Shown here: piece by piece, positions 50,933 through 59,842 of the stretch
Position numbering within the stretch: the stretch's first letter is position 1
Layout: the number at the start of each line of letters is the position of its first letter
DNA from: Desulfoluna butyratoxydans
GTDB lineage: Bacteria > Desulfobacterota > Desulfobacteria > Desulfobacterales > Desulfolunaceae
Direction: 5' to 3'
NCBI RefSeq assembly: GCF_900699765.1
Contig: NZ_CAADHO010000009.1
Coordinates: forward strand, 1 to 64,000
DNA: 64,000 nt
Position numbers and translations under genes: made by a program
Notes under the pieces: model-generated
Seen by the model: only the letters and a program-made list of their open reading frames with translations
Databases searched by the model: none
What the model was told of the DNA's origin: nothing

Positions 50933-51188
50933 CTATCTGACTTTTCCGGCAGGCCCCCCTCAACACCCTTCCTTGCACTGGCCTGCCGTATCCCATCTTC
51001 CATGGCCCTCGGCGCCGCATCCTTTTCCCCTTTGTCCGGCCCGGCGCATCCGGTTGGCAGAGTTCCTGTTTTTGGATAGACTGGTTTTGATCGTTGTTTC
51101 AGATGGTTTTGCTCGTGCTGCGCCAGCCCATGCTGTGTGTGGCATCCTGCCATGTCGCCTAACCCTTACACGAAGAATGAGGTGTGCC

Positions 51189-52232
51189 ATGCGAATCGAC
51201 AACGAAGTCAAGCTCGGGTTCAAGGATGTGCTGATCCGGCCGAAACGTTCCACTCTGAAGAGCAGGTCCCAGGTGGAGATGAACCGCACCTACCTGTTCC
51301 GGCACAGCCAGACCACCTGGTCCGGCGTGCCCATCATCGCCGCCAACATGGACACGGTGGGCACCCTGGCCATGGCCCAGGCCCTGGCAAAACACGGGGC
51401 CATGACAGCCCTTCACAAGTACTACTCGCCGGAGGACCTCAAAAACTTCCTGGCGCGCCAGGACGATTCCATCTTTGATCACATCATGGTGAGCACCGGG
51501 ACCCTGGATGCGGATCTGGAGCGTTTGAAACAGATCGTTCATGTGCTGCCGCTGCTGAAGTTCATCTGTATCGACGTGGCCAACGGGTACACGGAAAACT
51601 TCGTGGACGTTGTCCGAAGGGTGCGGGACCTTTTTCCGGACAAGGTGATCGTGGCGGGCAATGTGGTGACAGGGGAGATGGTGGAAGAGCTGATCCTCTC
51701 CGGGGCCGACGTGGTCAAAGTGGGCATCGGCCCGGGGTCGGTCTGCACCACCCGCGTGAAAACCGGGGTGGGGTATCCCCAGCTTTCGGCCATCATCGAG
51801 TGTGCGGACGCTGCACACGGTCTCAAGGGGCTCATTGTTGCCGACGGCGGGTGCACCTGTGCCGGGGACATTGCCAAGGCCTTTGGGGCGGGCACCGATT
51901 TTACCATGCTTGGGGGGATGCTGGCGGGCCACGACGAATCCGGCGGGGAGATCCTCGAGGAGAACGGGGAAAAGGTGGTGACCTTCTACGGCATGAGCTC
52001 CCGGGACGCCATGGAAAAGCACAGCGGCGGGGTGGCCGACTACCGCGCCTCCGAGGGCAAATCCGTGACGGTTCCGTACCGGGGGCCGGTGGAAGACACC
52101 CTCCTGGACATCCTGGGGGGCCTTCGATCCACCTGCACCTACGTGGGCGCGGCCAAACTTAAAGAGCTCTCCAAACGCACCACCTTTATCCGGGTCATGG
52201 AGCAGCACAACCGGGCCTTCGGGGATGAGTAG
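51189..52232 (+). CDS. guaC: GMP reductase
   Basis: The 347-residue product has exactly the length of the Escherichia coli enzyme. It reduces GMP to IMP with NADPH in purine salvage. The IMPDH/GMPR barrel shows IIAANMDTVGTLAMAQALAKHGAMTALHKYYS, a catalytic Cys186 in GPGSVCTTR, LIVADGGCTCAGDIAKAFGAGTDFTMLGGMLAGHDE and the GMPR-type ending with VPYRGPVEDTLLDILGGLRSTCTYVGA. The start at 51189 matches the family (MRIDNEVKLGFKDVLIRPKRS). It is a single gene. Confidence 0.96.
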   Translation: MRIDNEVKLGFKDVLIRPKRSTLKSRSQVEMNRTYLFRHSQTTWSGVPIIAANMDTVGTLAMAQALAKHGAMTALHKYYSPEDLKNFLARQDDSIFDHIMVSTGTLDADLERLKQIVHVLPLLKFICIDVANGYTENFVDVVRRVRDLFPDKVIVAGNVVTGEMVEELILSGADVVKVGIGPGSVCTTRVKTGVGYPQLSAIIECADAAHGLKGLIVADGGCTCAGDIAKAFGAGTDFTMLGGMLAGHDESGGEILEENGEKVVTFYGMSSRDAMEKHSGGVADYRASEGKSVTVPYRGPVEDTLLDILGGLRSTCTYVGAAKLKELSKRTTFIRVMEQHNRAFGDE

Positions 52233-52438
52233 CCTCGTCCTTGCCGCTTTTTGAAAAGTGGGCTATCGTCGGGCTGACATGGTGGGTTGTTCCCACAGGC
52301 GTGATCTCCGTCACAGGGGACGATCCAGGCACCATGGTATGGATGGAATGTTTGAATCGCCTGTCGATACGCTTGTGGGTCGGTCCGCTCCGGACCTTCC
52401 GTCGGCGGGCAGTGTCTTGTTTTGGAGGGTTTGGCTGT

Positions 52439-53002
52439 ATGCCGATGCGATGGATTGCGGTATCTCTTTTTCTCTTGTGTGCGGGGTGCGCCCCGGTTGT
52501 GGTGGGAACCGGCGCCACAGGCGTTTATAAAAGCGCTTCGGATGAACGTACCTTTGGCAACCAGGTGGACGACGCCACCCTCACTGCCCGGGTCAAGACC
52601 GCCCTTGCCGAATGCCGGGAGGTGCCCACCTTCTCCGTGGACGTGGACACCATCGAAGGGGTGGTGACCCTTACGGGCATCGTGGACAACGAGGGGGTGG
52701 TGCGTAATGTGGAGGCCGTGGTCCGCAAGGTCTCCGGGGTAAAGGGCGTCAACAACCTTCTTCAGCTGGGTACCACCAGCATCGGGCAGGCCCTGGACGA
52801 CAAGGTGGTGGGCATCAAGGTGAAGTCGGAGCTCATCGCCTCTCCGGACGTGGATGCCCTTCACATCGATGTGGACGTCAACAACGGGGTGGTGACCCTC
52901 ACCGGTGTGCTGAAGAGCGCAGCCATGCGCGATGAAGCCGTTCGCCTGGCCGATCGCCTCGTGGGCGTCAAGCGCGTGGTGGACAACCTCGTGGTGAGAT
53001 AA
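52439..53002 (+). CDS. BON-domain lipoprotein (OsmY/DolP-like)
   Basis: The protein has 187 residues from ATG 52439; GGAGG lies about ten bases before. The signal peptide ends LLCAGC, giving lipidated Cys17. Two BON domains follow (about 45-110 and 118-187), each with the pattern of helix, then VDVDTIEGVVTLTGIVDN or IDVDVNNGVVTLTGVLKS, then helix and a final VVDNLVV strand. Such proteins bind phospholipids and support outer-membrane integrity under stress. It ends before a strong terminator. Confidence 0.88.
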   Translation: MPMRWIAVSLFLLCAGCAPVVVGTGATGVYKSASDERTFGNQVDDATLTARVKTALAECREVPTFSVDVDTIEGVVTLTGIVDNEGVVRNVEAVVRKVSGVKGVNNLLQLGTTSIGQALDDKVVGIKVKSELIASPDVDALHIDVDVNNGVVTLTGVLKSAAMRDEAVRLADRLVGVKRVVDNLVVR

Positions 53003-53035
53003 GCAACACGGGCCATCATGGCTACTTTTTTATGG

Positions 53036-53067
53036 AGCGCCGCACGCCAGTGCGGCGCTTTTGTTTT
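53036..53067 (+). terminator. Terminator after the BON gene
   Basis: AGCGCCGCAC pairs perfectly with GTGCGGCGCT across a 4-nt loop and runs into TTTTGTTTT. Confidence 0.88.
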
Positions 53068-53299
53068 GCGGCAAAGCCTCGGGGTGTCCGTCTTTGGGGC
53101 CTCTTCTTATCGGTGGTTGACAATTTCCTTGCTTGCTGTGGATTTTGCTGGAAATTGAATGTATTATCACGGATTGCCTTGAATTGTCCTTCCTTCTTTG
53201 CTACCTCCATCTATTCCTGAGATGTTATCGTGTAACCGGATAAGGCACCGTTTTTTTGGAGGTGCCGACCCATGGGTTGAGGTGTGAGCAGGAGGAAGG

Positions 53300-54112
53300 A
53301 TGCTGGAGCGAATCGACACGTTCGACTCCCGGTTTGTGGCGCCGCGCCATGTGGACGTGTGGCTGCCGCCGGGCTATGACAAGGGGGGAGGGGCCCGGTA
53401 CCCCGTGATCTACCTGCAGGACGGGCAGTACAACTGCCTGCCCGCAAGCAACCTCATGGGCTGGGGGCTCTGCGATACGGCCAGGGGGCTCATCGAGGAC
53501 GGGGTGATTCCCCCGGTGATCCTGGCCAACATCTGGAACACACCGGATCGCTGGCGGGAGTACGTTCCCAAAAAGCCCGTGGAACGGTATGTCTCCGAGA
53601 AGGAGAAAGCGTCCATCCGGCGGCGGGGCAAATGCCCCACCTCGGATCGTTACCTGAGATTTCTTACCGAAGAGCTGATACCCCACATGGAGTCGGCCTA
53701 TCCCCTTATCACTCGCCCCGAAGCGCGGTTTGCCATGGGCTCCAGCTTAGGGGGTATCATCTCCCTGTACGCGGTGTGCGAGCACCCGGACCTGTTTTGC
53801 GGGGCCGGATGCCTCTCTTCCCACTGGCCCCTTTACGAGGGCTCCACCCTTCCTTACATGGCAGATACCCTGCCCGACCCCGCGTCTCACCGGTTTTACT
53901 TCGATATCAGCACCGAAGCCCTGGACGCCAAGTACATTCCCTACCACAGCCGCGTCCGGGACATCCTGGCCCGAAAAGGGTACCGGGAAGGGGAAAGCTG
54001 CATGAACCGTGTCTGGAAAGGCCACGACCACTCGGCCACCTCCTGGGGCAAACGGGTCCATGTGCCCCTGACCTTTCTTCTTAGGGCCATGCCAAGAATA
54101 AATTACACATGA
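53300..54112 (+). CDS. Esterase (alpha/beta-hydrolase, esterase D-like)
   Basis: The protein has 270 residues; AGGAGGAAGG precedes the ATG. The nucleophile elbow is GSSLGG (Ser149) and the catalytic His lies in GHDHSATSW. The N-terminal part (DVWLPPGYDKGGGARYPVIYLQDGQYN) is that of putative esterases related to enterochelin esterase and antigen 85. No signal peptide is seen. The last eight codons and the stop lie inside a 49-nt dispersed repeat, so the natural C-terminus (MPRINYT) was apparently created by repeat insertion. Confidence 0.87.
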   Translation: MLERIDTFDSRFVAPRHVDVWLPPGYDKGGGARYPVIYLQDGQYNCLPASNLMGWGLCDTARGLIEDGVIPPVILANIWNTPDRWREYVPKKPVERYVSEKEKASIRRRGKCPTSDRYLRFLTEELIPHMESAYPLITRPEARFAMGSSLGGIISLYAVCEHPDLFCGAGCLSSHWPLYEGSTLPYMADTLPDPASHRFYFDISTEALDAKYIPYHSRVRDILARKGYREGESCMNRVWKGHDHSATSWGKRVHVPLTFLLRAMPRINYT

Positions 54113-54136
54113 CGGGATCATCCCATAAGTCCTCAG
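54088..54136. repeat. 49-nt dispersed repeat, copy 2
   Basis: This copy matches 49772-49820 and overlaps the end of the esterase gene, supplying its stop codon (ACATGA). Confidence 0.9.
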
Positions 54137-54218
54137 CATGATGTTTTGAACGTTGCGTCGACACATAACGAATTTAAGGCGGAGTATCGTTATATATTAT
54201 TATTTTAGGGCATAGCCC

Positions 54219-54698
54219 TTACAGGGGGCTTGCCATAAACAGGGTCTGCTCGGTGTCGTCGTTGCCCGACAGGGTGGAAAACCCCATGGATTGGTAAAGG
54301 GAAAAGGCCCTGGTGTTGTTTTCGTACACCTCCAGGGTGAGCTTGCAGCACCCTCTCTTTTCGGCTTCGTCGCGGACGGCGTTCAGCAGGGTCTTGCCCA
54401 CCCCATGGCCGCGGAATCGGCTGCTTACCCCTAAGTCGTGGATGTTGAGTGAGGGCATGGCCCGAAAGGTGGAAAACCCTTCCACGGTGACGGCAAAACC
54501 CGCGGGCTGCTTCTCTTCATAGGCGAGGAAGACCACCACGTCGTTTCGTTTTTGGATCGCCTCCACAAGGTTTTCGGGGATCGGGACATCGCTGGGGGTC
54601 CCGGCTGTTCCCAGGCTGCGGGTGTATTCGGTGAAAAGGGCGAGAAAATCGGCGGCCTCTCCTTCGTGGTCGAGGCGGGTGATCAAGACGTCTGACAT
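54219..54698 (-). CDS. GNAT-family N-acetyltransferase
   Basis: The protein has 159 residues with GGGAG before ATG 54698. It shows the acetyl-CoA binding loop SSRFRGHGVGKTLLNAV, the preceding strand NIHDLGV and the final LEVYENNTRAFSLYQSMGF block of the RimI-like group. The substrate cannot be told. It is a single gene, convergent with the esterase. Confidence 0.85.
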   Translation of the reverse strand: MSDVLITRLDHEGEAADFLALFTEYTRSLGTAGTPSDVPIPENLVEAIQKRNDVVVFLAYEEKQPAGFAVTVEGFSTFRAMPSLNIHDLGVSSRFRGHGVGKTLLNAVRDEAEKRGCCKLTLEVYENNTRAFSLYQSMGFSTLSGNDDTEQTLFMASPL

Positions 54699-54730
54699 GG
54701 TACAACTCCCTGTGTGACTTTTGGTTAAAA

Positions 54731-54782
54731 CCTGTTTGTTAAACTTTTTAAAAGTTTAGCCCCCGGCAGGGCCGCCGGAGGC
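54731..54782 (+). repeat. Type 1 AT/GC palindrome repeat
   Basis: CCTGTTTGTTAAAC, the palindromic TTTTTAAAAG centre, then AGCCCCCGGCAGGGCCGCC and GGAGGC. It is almost identical to 57420-57471 and lies between the methyltransferase and GNAT genes, where it may terminate transcription. Confidence 0.85.
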
Positions 54783-54801
54783 AACGGTTACATGGTGCAG
54801 A

Positions 54802-55335
54802 TCAGGCCTCGGGGCGGCATTGAACGTAGCGGTCCGTGGATCTCTGGATGACAAATTGCCCTGAGTCGAGGATCTTCTGCTTCGCCGTTTCCATGGGCTG
54901 GTGGCCGCTTTCCATATAGAGCACCCCTTCCGGCACCAGGATGCGCCGGATGTCCGTGAGCATGGCCGTGGGGTCCTTGACCATGTGGAACATGTCCATG
55001 GCATAGACGATGTGGACGCTGTGATCGTCCAGGGGGGTGTCGTACCCCCGGGTGAGCAGCCCCATGACGTTGGTGAGCCCCATGCGAAAGGCCTTTTCGT
55101 TGACGGCCTGGATGGCCAGGGGGTGGATGTCCACGGCCGTCACCAGCCCTGTATCCCCCACCAGCCGGGAAGCGGCTTTGAGGTAAGAGCCCGGACCGCA
55201 CCCGTAATCCACCACATGCATCCCCTCCATGATCTCGAATTCCGCCAGGATATCCGTACGCCTGCTGAACAGGTCCTTGACCCGGAAGGCCACCGTCATG
55301 AGCCTGAATGCCGTGTTGGAGAGGTGCTCTTTCAT
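54802..55335 (-). CDS. Class I SAM-dependent methyltransferase
   Basis: The protein has 177 residues. ATG 55335 is chosen because AAGGA lies six bases before it; GTG 55353 is in frame. Motif I is VVDYGCGPGSY, motif II VTAVDIHP, and motif IV-like DDHSVHIVYAMDMFHMVKDP, followed by LVPEGVLYME. This is the Methyltransf_11/25 type acting on a small molecule. The C-terminus is short. Substrate unknown. Confidence 0.85.
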   Translation of the reverse strand: MKEHLSNTAFRLMTVAFRVKDLFSRRTDILAEFEIMEGMHVVDYGCGPGSYLKAASRLVGDTGLVTAVDIHPLAIQAVNEKAFRMGLTNVMGLLTRGYDTPLDDHSVHIVYAMDMFHMVKDPTAMLTDIRRILVPEGVLYMESGHQPMETAKQKILDSGQFVIQRSTDRYVQCRPEA

Positions 55336-55792
55336 GTTTTTCCTTTTGGTCACTGTTCAGGTCAAGCAGGCCGTCGCCAGCAGATGAGATCCGCCTGTAC
55401 CCGTGGCTGTGTGTCACCATTCAGGGCTACTGCGCCACACGCGAAGGCCGGGGGGCTTTGCTACCCCCTGCCTACGATGGATCAGAACGGGCCGGCGGTC
55501 AAGATGGGCGTGCATTTATCTCAGGGCAAACGCATTTAGATTTTGCCTCCGGCGGCCCTTCTGGGGGCCAAACTTTTGAAAAGTTTGACAAACAGGCTTT
55601 GCCTTGATTACCGGAACGTTTTTGCGGAGCTTTTTTCAAAAAGCGACCCGCCGGAGGCAACTGAATTTTTAAATGCGTTGGCCCTGGTATTTATCTGTGT
55701 CCTTCCAATGAATGATATGAAAAACTGTATCCATTGAAAATGAAACCAACTGTATCTTTAGGCCTTCAGGCCAAGTGGGGTAGGGTATCGTC
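55336..55792. other. Intergenic region with composite repeat
   Basis: No gene; the composite repeat 55545-55658 occupies the centre. The promoter of the MocR-type gene should lie in 55660-55790, which is AT-rich. Confidence 0.5.
55545..55658. repeat. Composite inverted repeat (type 1 + type 2 arms)
   Basis: The left arm (55545-55596) runs GCCTCCGGCGGCCC...CCAAACTTTTGAAAAGTTTG then ACAAACAGG. The right arm (55611-55658) runs GCGGAGC, T-run, CAAAAAGCGACCCGCC and GGAGGC. It is the most compact of the three composite copies. Confidence 0.8.
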
Positions 55793-57235
55793 ATGAAAGC
55801 GAACGTTGCAGAGAAAAAGGGGGAGCAGCCCCTCTACGAGGAGGTGGCCGGGCGCCTGGCCCTCATGGTGAGGGAGGGCACGTTCCTGCCCGGTGAGAAG
55901 GTGCCCTCCATCCGGGCCATGAGCCAGCGGCTGAAGGTGAGCATCAACACCGTGAAGACCGCCTACGGCCTGCTGGAGGACCGGCGGGTCATCGAAGCAC
56001 GCCCCCAGTCCGGTTACTACGTGTGCGCACGGCTTCCCGAGATTCCCCGGGAGCCGGATGTGCGGCGTCCCATTCTCAATGCCGCAGCCGTGGAGGCCGG
56101 AGAGATGGTCTCCCGCATCATGCGGGATGTCAACGACCCAAAGCGGGTGCAGTTCGGGGCAGCCATCCCTGATCCGGCCATTCTGCCGTCTGAAAAACTG
56201 GGACGGATCATGGCGGCCGAGGTGCGGCGCACCAAGGGCCACGGCACCGACTACGCCATGGGCAGCGGCCTTCCAAAGCTGAGGCACCAGATCGCCCGGC
56301 ATATGCTCAATGCAGGGGTGACCCTGTCTCCGGACGAGATCCTCATCACCTCCGGGGCCTCGGAAGGGGTCTCCCTGGCCATGAAGGTCCTCTGCCGACC
56401 CGGGGACACCGTGGTCACAGGTGCCCCGGTCTATTTCAACTTTTTGCAGCTCTTCCGCGAGCTGGGTCTCAAGGTCCTTGAGATTCCCTCATCCCCCGTG
56501 GACGGGATCCATCTGGACGCCCTGGAGCGCGCCCTCTCCCGAAACCGGGTGAGCGCCTGTCTCCAGGTGACCAACTTTAACAACCCCTTAGGGGTGTCCC
56601 TTTCCGAAGAGAAGAAAAAAGCCCTGGTGGCTCTTCTGGCACGGTACCAGGTGCCCCTGGTGGAAGATGACATCAACGGCGACATCGCCTTTGAGGGCCG
56701 TCGCCCCGGGGTGTGCAAGGCCTACGATAAGAGCGGTATGGTGATCCTCTGCTCCTCTTTTTCCAAGACCCTGGCCCCGGGTTACCGGGTGGGGTGGATG
56801 GTTTCGGGCAGGTTTCAGGAGCGCATGCAGCGCCTCAAGATGGTCTCCTCCCTGGCCACGGCCCTGCCTCCCCAGCTGGCCGTGGCAGAGTTTCTGGCCA
56901 ACGGGGGCTACGAACACCACCTGCGGGGCCTCAGGCGTACCTGCGCCCAGCGGGTGGCCGCCATGGGCGAGATGGTGGGGGAGACCTTCCCCAAAGGCAC
57001 CCGGGTCACCCGGCCCTGGGGCGGCTTTACCCTCTGGGTGGAGATGCCCCAGGCCGTGGACTCCCTGAAACTCTATGCCGCAGTGGAGCCCCTGGGTATC
57101 ACCGTGGCCCCGGGCGCCCTTTTTTCCCTCGGCGACACCTACCAGCACTACCTGCGCCTCAACGCCGCCGCCTTTACACCGGAGACCCGCTGGGCCCTCA
57201 AGGCCGTTGGGGACGCTGCCCATGCGCTGGTGTAA
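55793..57235 (+). CDS. MocR-type regulator (GntR winged helix + aminotransferase domain)
   Basis: The protein has 480 residues. Residues 10-80 form a GntR winged helix-turn-helix (PLYEEVAGRLALMVREGTFLPGEKVPSIRAMSQRLKVSINTVKTAYGLLEDRRVIEARPQSGYYV). Residues 110-480 form a fold-type I aminotransferase-like domain with the pyridoxal phosphate lysine in SSFSKTLAPGYRVGW and the conserved VTNFNNPLG. MocR proteins sense vitamin B6 or amino compounds and act mostly as regulators. The EamA exporter downstream on the same strand is a plausible target. Confidence 0.92.
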   Translation: MKANVAEKKGEQPLYEEVAGRLALMVREGTFLPGEKVPSIRAMSQRLKVSINTVKTAYGLLEDRRVIEARPQSGYYVCARLPEIPREPDVRRPILNAAAVEAGEMVSRIMRDVNDPKRVQFGAAIPDPAILPSEKLGRIMAAEVRRTKGHGTDYAMGSGLPKLRHQIARHMLNAGVTLSPDEILITSGASEGVSLAMKVLCRPGDTVVTGAPVYFNFLQLFRELGLKVLEIPSSPVDGIHLDALERALSRNRVSACLQVTNFNNPLGVSLSEEKKKALVALLARYQVPLVEDDINGDIAFEGRRPGVCKAYDKSGMVILCSSFSKTLAPGYRVGWMVSGRFQERMQRLKMVSSLATALPPQLAVAEFLANGGYEHHLRGLRRTCAQRVAAMGEMVGETFPKGTRVTRPWGGFTLWVEMPQAVDSLKLYAAVEPLGITVAPGALFSLGDTYQHYLRLNAAAFTPETRWALKAVGDAAHALV

Positions 57236-57252
57236 TGGACTCAAAAAGCGTG

Positions 57253-57282
57253 CCTCCGGCGGCGAGGTGAGCCACCTCGAAA
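57253..57282 (+). repeat. CGGCGGC-AGGTG hairpin repeat, copy 2
   Basis: CCTCCGGCGGC is followed by CGAGGTG-agc-CACCTCG and GAAA. The 7-bp stem differs from that at 59843 (CCAGGTG/CACCTGG) by a compensating base-pair change. Confidence 0.55.
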
Positions 57283-57289
57283 GCTTATA

Positions 57290-57334
57290 GCCATTGCGCT
57301 TTGCCCTTCGTTCCTCAGGGCAAAGCGCAATGGC
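57290..57334. repeat. 18-bp perfect inverted repeat
   Basis: GCCATTGCGCTTTGCCCT pairs exactly with its complement across a 9-nt loop. No T-run follows. It lies 55 bases after the MocR-type gene and may terminate its transcript or be a small palindromic element. Confidence 0.7.
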
Positions 57335-57419
57335 CTTCGGCTCGGGCTGCGCCCGACATAAACGCTGATGGTTTATGTTAGCTGCTTTATAACCTCGAAG
57401 TTATATCGGTTTTTTAAAA

Positions 57420-57471
57420 CCTGTTTGTTAAACTTTTTAAAAGTTTAGCCCCCGGCAGGGCCGCCGGAGGC
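57420..57471 (+). repeat. Type 1 AT/GC palindrome repeat
   Basis: Almost identical to 54731-54782; it is followed by eight Ts and could terminate transcription before the exporter gene. Confidence 0.85.
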
Positions 57472-57503
57472 CTTTTTTTTCGATTTTTACGACCAACAAC
57501 GTG

Positions 57504-58454
57504 ATGGATGCTATGCGAAATGTAATGTTTTATGTGATGACGATTCTGATCTGGGGCTCCACCTGGCTGGCCATTACCTTTCAGCTGGGGCGCATCGACC
57601 CCATGGTGTCGGTGACCTATCGGTTTTCCCTGGCAGCGGTGCTGCTTCTCCTGTGGTGCGCCGTGCGGCGTTTGCCCATGCGATTTACGTGGAAAGAGCA
57701 CCTGGCCATGGCCACCCAGGGTGTTTTCCTGTTTGCCTTGAACTACTGGCTGTTTTACCTGGCGGAGCTTCACATCGCCAGCGGCCTTGCCGCGGTGATT
57801 TTTTCCACGGTGATGGTGATGAACGTGGTGAACGGGGCTGTGTTTCTCAAGAGCCCCGTGGACGCCAGGGTGGTGGCGGGGGGCGCGTTGGGCCTTGTGG
57901 GTATCGGCCTGGTGTTCCGGCCGGAGCTTACCTCGTTTCATTTCGGGGACAGCGGGGCCAAGGGGCTGTTGCTCTGCTTTGCAGCTACTTATCTTGCCTC
58001 CATCGGCAACATCCTGTCCGCACGCAACCAGAAAGCAGGGCTCCCCGTGGTGCAGACCAACGCCTTCGGCATGCTCTACGGGGCCCTTATCATGCTGGGG
58101 CTGTCCGCGCTTCTTGGGCGCTCCTTTGCCTTTGAGATGAGCACGGCCTATGTGGGCTCCCTTGTCTACCTGGCGGTCTTCGGGTCCATCGTGGCCTTTG
58201 GTTGCTATCTCTCCCTTATCGGCCGCATCGGGGCGGATCGGGCGGCTTATGCCACCCTGGTCTTTCCGGTGGTGGCCCTGGTGATCTCCACCATCTGGGA
58301 AGGGTACCGGTGGAGCGGGTATGCCTTCAGCGGTGTGGCCCTGATTCTTTTGGGGAATCTCCTGTTGCTCAACCGAAAAGAGGAAAAGAAAACGTGTCAG
58401 GCAGGCCGTGCCGCAACACCTCCCACCACTTCCCCTGATACTCTGACAGCCTGA
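57504..58454 (+). CDS. EamA-family (DMT) exporter
   Basis: The protein has 316 residues with about ten membrane segments in two EamA repeats (about 5-135 and 155-290). The first repeat starts VMTILIWGSTWLAITFQLG, and the second ends FSGVALILLGNLLLL, as in RhaT/YdcZ-like metabolite exporters. The start is uncertain: GTG 57501, ATG 57504 and ATG 57513 are close together and no good ribosome site is visible. Its position after a MocR-type regulator suggests export of an amino acid or amine under its control. Confidence 0.82.
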   Translation: MDAMRNVMFYVMTILIWGSTWLAITFQLGRIDPMVSVTYRFSLAAVLLLLWCAVRRLPMRFTWKEHLAMATQGVFLFALNYWLFYLAELHIASGLAAVIFSTVMVMNVVNGAVFLKSPVDARVVAGGALGLVGIGLVFRPELTSFHFGDSGAKGLLLCFAATYLASIGNILSARNQKAGLPVVQTNAFGMLYGALIMLGLSALLGRSFAFEMSTAYVGSLVYLAVFGSIVAFGCYLSLIGRIGADRAAYATLVFPVVALVISTIWEGYRWSGYAFSGVALILLGNLLLLNRKEEKKTCQAGRAATPPTTSPDTLTA

Positions 58455-58478
58455 ATTTTTAGAAGGGACCAATGAACC

Positions 58479-59081
58479 ATGGACATGCTGCTCCAGCTGT
58501 GGGGAGGCTCGTTCTACCTCATAAACAAAATGCTGTTCTCCTTTGCCGAAGGGGCTGGTGATGCCGTGGCACGCCAGCTCAAGCTGTGGGGCTGGGCGAT
58601 CTACATTCTCGGGGTTCCGGCCTGGGTGACGATTTTGATCCTCAAGCACAACTGGATTGCCGCCTCCATAGAAGCCGGAGGCGTCCCTGCCATGGTGCTG
58701 GGCCTGCTTCGTGTGTATCAGGGAAGCGGAAAAAATCACGGGGTCCTTGACGGGGTGGCCACGGTCAGCACTTACGGGTTCATGATCCTTGGCGTGGGAT
58801 TCAGCCTGTACGATTACCACGGCCTTACCTCGGTGTCCCAGGCTCTGGAGATGGGGGTGATGGTGGGGTTCCTGCTGGGCAGCTATCTCCTGGCAAAGGA
58901 GATGCACGTGGGGTGGCTGTTTTTCATGCTGATGAACGCAAGCATGGGCACCCTGATGCTGCTTCAGGATAAACCCATTTTAGCGCTTCAGCAGGGGGGG
59001 TCCCTCTGTTTTGTCGTGTACGGCTTTGTGGGTGCCGTCAGGAGGAATGCGGGCGGAGATTGCGAGGTCATCGTCGACTAA
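58479..59081 (+). CDS. Membrane protein, possibly PnuC-like
   Basis: The protein has 200 residues and six or seven hydrophobic segments; it begins 24 bases after the exporter gene, so it is probably co-transcribed. The stretch GVLDGVATVSTYGFMILGVGFSLYDYHG and the later HVGWLFFMLMNASMGTLMLLQDKPILALQQGGSLCFVVYGF recall the aromatic/Asn pattern of PnuC-type vitamin transporters (nicotinamide riboside and related). This is a weak, memory-based likeness. If true, it would fit a vitamin B6- or NAD-linked cluster, but that is inference. Confidence 0.55.
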   Translation: MDMLLQLWGGSFYLINKMLFSFAEGAGDAVARQLKLWGWAIYILGVPAWVTILILKHNWIAASIEAGGVPAMVLGLLRVYQGSGKNHGVLDGVATVSTYGFMILGVGFSLYDYHGLTSVSQALEMGVMVGFLLGSYLLAKEMHVGWLFFMLMNASMGTLMLLQDKPILALQQGGSLCFVVYGFVGAVRRNAGGDCEVIVD

Positions 59082-59099
59082 GGAACAGACAAGAATGAT

Positions 59100-59123
59100 G
59101 CCCCCGGCAGGGCCGCCGGAGGC
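59100..59123 (+). repeat. GC-rich half of the type 1 repeat
   Basis: GCCCCCGGCAGGGCCGCC plus GGAGGC without the AT-rich palindrome. It sits between the membrane-protein and racemase genes, inside the probable operon. Confidence 0.7.
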
Positions 59124-59141
59124 AAATGAAAGGAAAAGACC

Positions 59142-59834
59142 ATGAAAACCATCGGACTGCTGGGCGGGATGAGCTGGGAATCCACCGCCAGTTACTACAA
59201 AGCCATCAACGAAGGGGTCAAGGGGGCCCTGGGAGGCCTTCACTCGGCCAAGATTAGCCTGTACAGCGTGGATTTTGAAGAGGTGGAAGCCCTTCAGGAT
59301 GCCGGAGACTGGGACGCTGCCGCAGAGCTTCTCGGTCGTGCCGCCGCCTCGGTGGAGGCTGCGGGTGCGGACTTTCTCATGATCTGCACCAACACCATGC
59401 ACAAGGTGGCCGAAGAGGTTGAGGCGCGCATCTCCATTCCCCTTCTTCACATCGCCGATGCCACGGCCGAGGCCCTTGCCGCCGACGGGATCTCCAGGGT
59501 GGGGCTCTTGGGGACCCGCTTTACCATGGAAGAAGATTTTTACACAGAAAGGCTCAACAAGAGGTTTGGCCTTGAGGTGGTCACCCCGGACGACCGGGGC
59601 CGTGGGGATGTCCACAACGTGATCTACTCGGAACTCTGCCGTGGAGAGATCAACCCCTCCTCCAGGGGACGCTTTGTGGAGATTATTGAAGAGCTTAAAG
59701 GCAAAGGGGCCGAAGCCGTGATCCTGGGGTGCACGGAGATCGGCCTGCTGGTGGGGCCGTCAGATACCCCGGTGCCCCTCTACGACACCGCGGCCATCCA
59801 TGCGGCCAAAGCCGTGGCGTGTGCCATCGGGTAA
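59142..59834 (+). CDS. Aspartate/glutamate racemase-family protein (YgeA-like)
   Basis: The protein has 230 residues with AAAGGAAA before the start. The two catalytic cysteines are Cys82 (MICTNTMH) and Cys197 (VILGCTEIGLL), with the N-terminal TIGLLGGMSWESTASYYKAIN loop of YgeA-type broad-specificity racemases. It would interconvert L- and D-amino acids without a cofactor. It lies at the end of the MocR-EamA-membrane protein group, which may deal with one amino acid. The enzyme call is firm by family, the substrate is not. Confidence 0.9.
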   Translation: MKTIGLLGGMSWESTASYYKAINEGVKGALGGLHSAKISLYSVDFEEVEALQDAGDWDAAAELLGRAAASVEAAGADFLMICTNTMHKVAEEVEARISIPLLHIADATAEALAADGISRVGLLGTRFTMEEDFYTERLNKRFGLEVVTPDDRGRGDVHNVIYSELCRGEINPSSRGRFVEIIEELKGKGAEAVILGCTEIGLLVGPSDTPVPLYDTAAIHAAKAVACAIG

Positions 59835-59842
59835 GAAAAGCG

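Noticed and set aside
11626..57366. The 12-mer AGCGTTTATGTC in the IS110 left end (11626-11637) recurs in reverse complement at 57355-57366, next to another long hairpin.
   Set aside because: A 12-base match is expected many times by chance in 64 kb, and the flanking DNA does not align.
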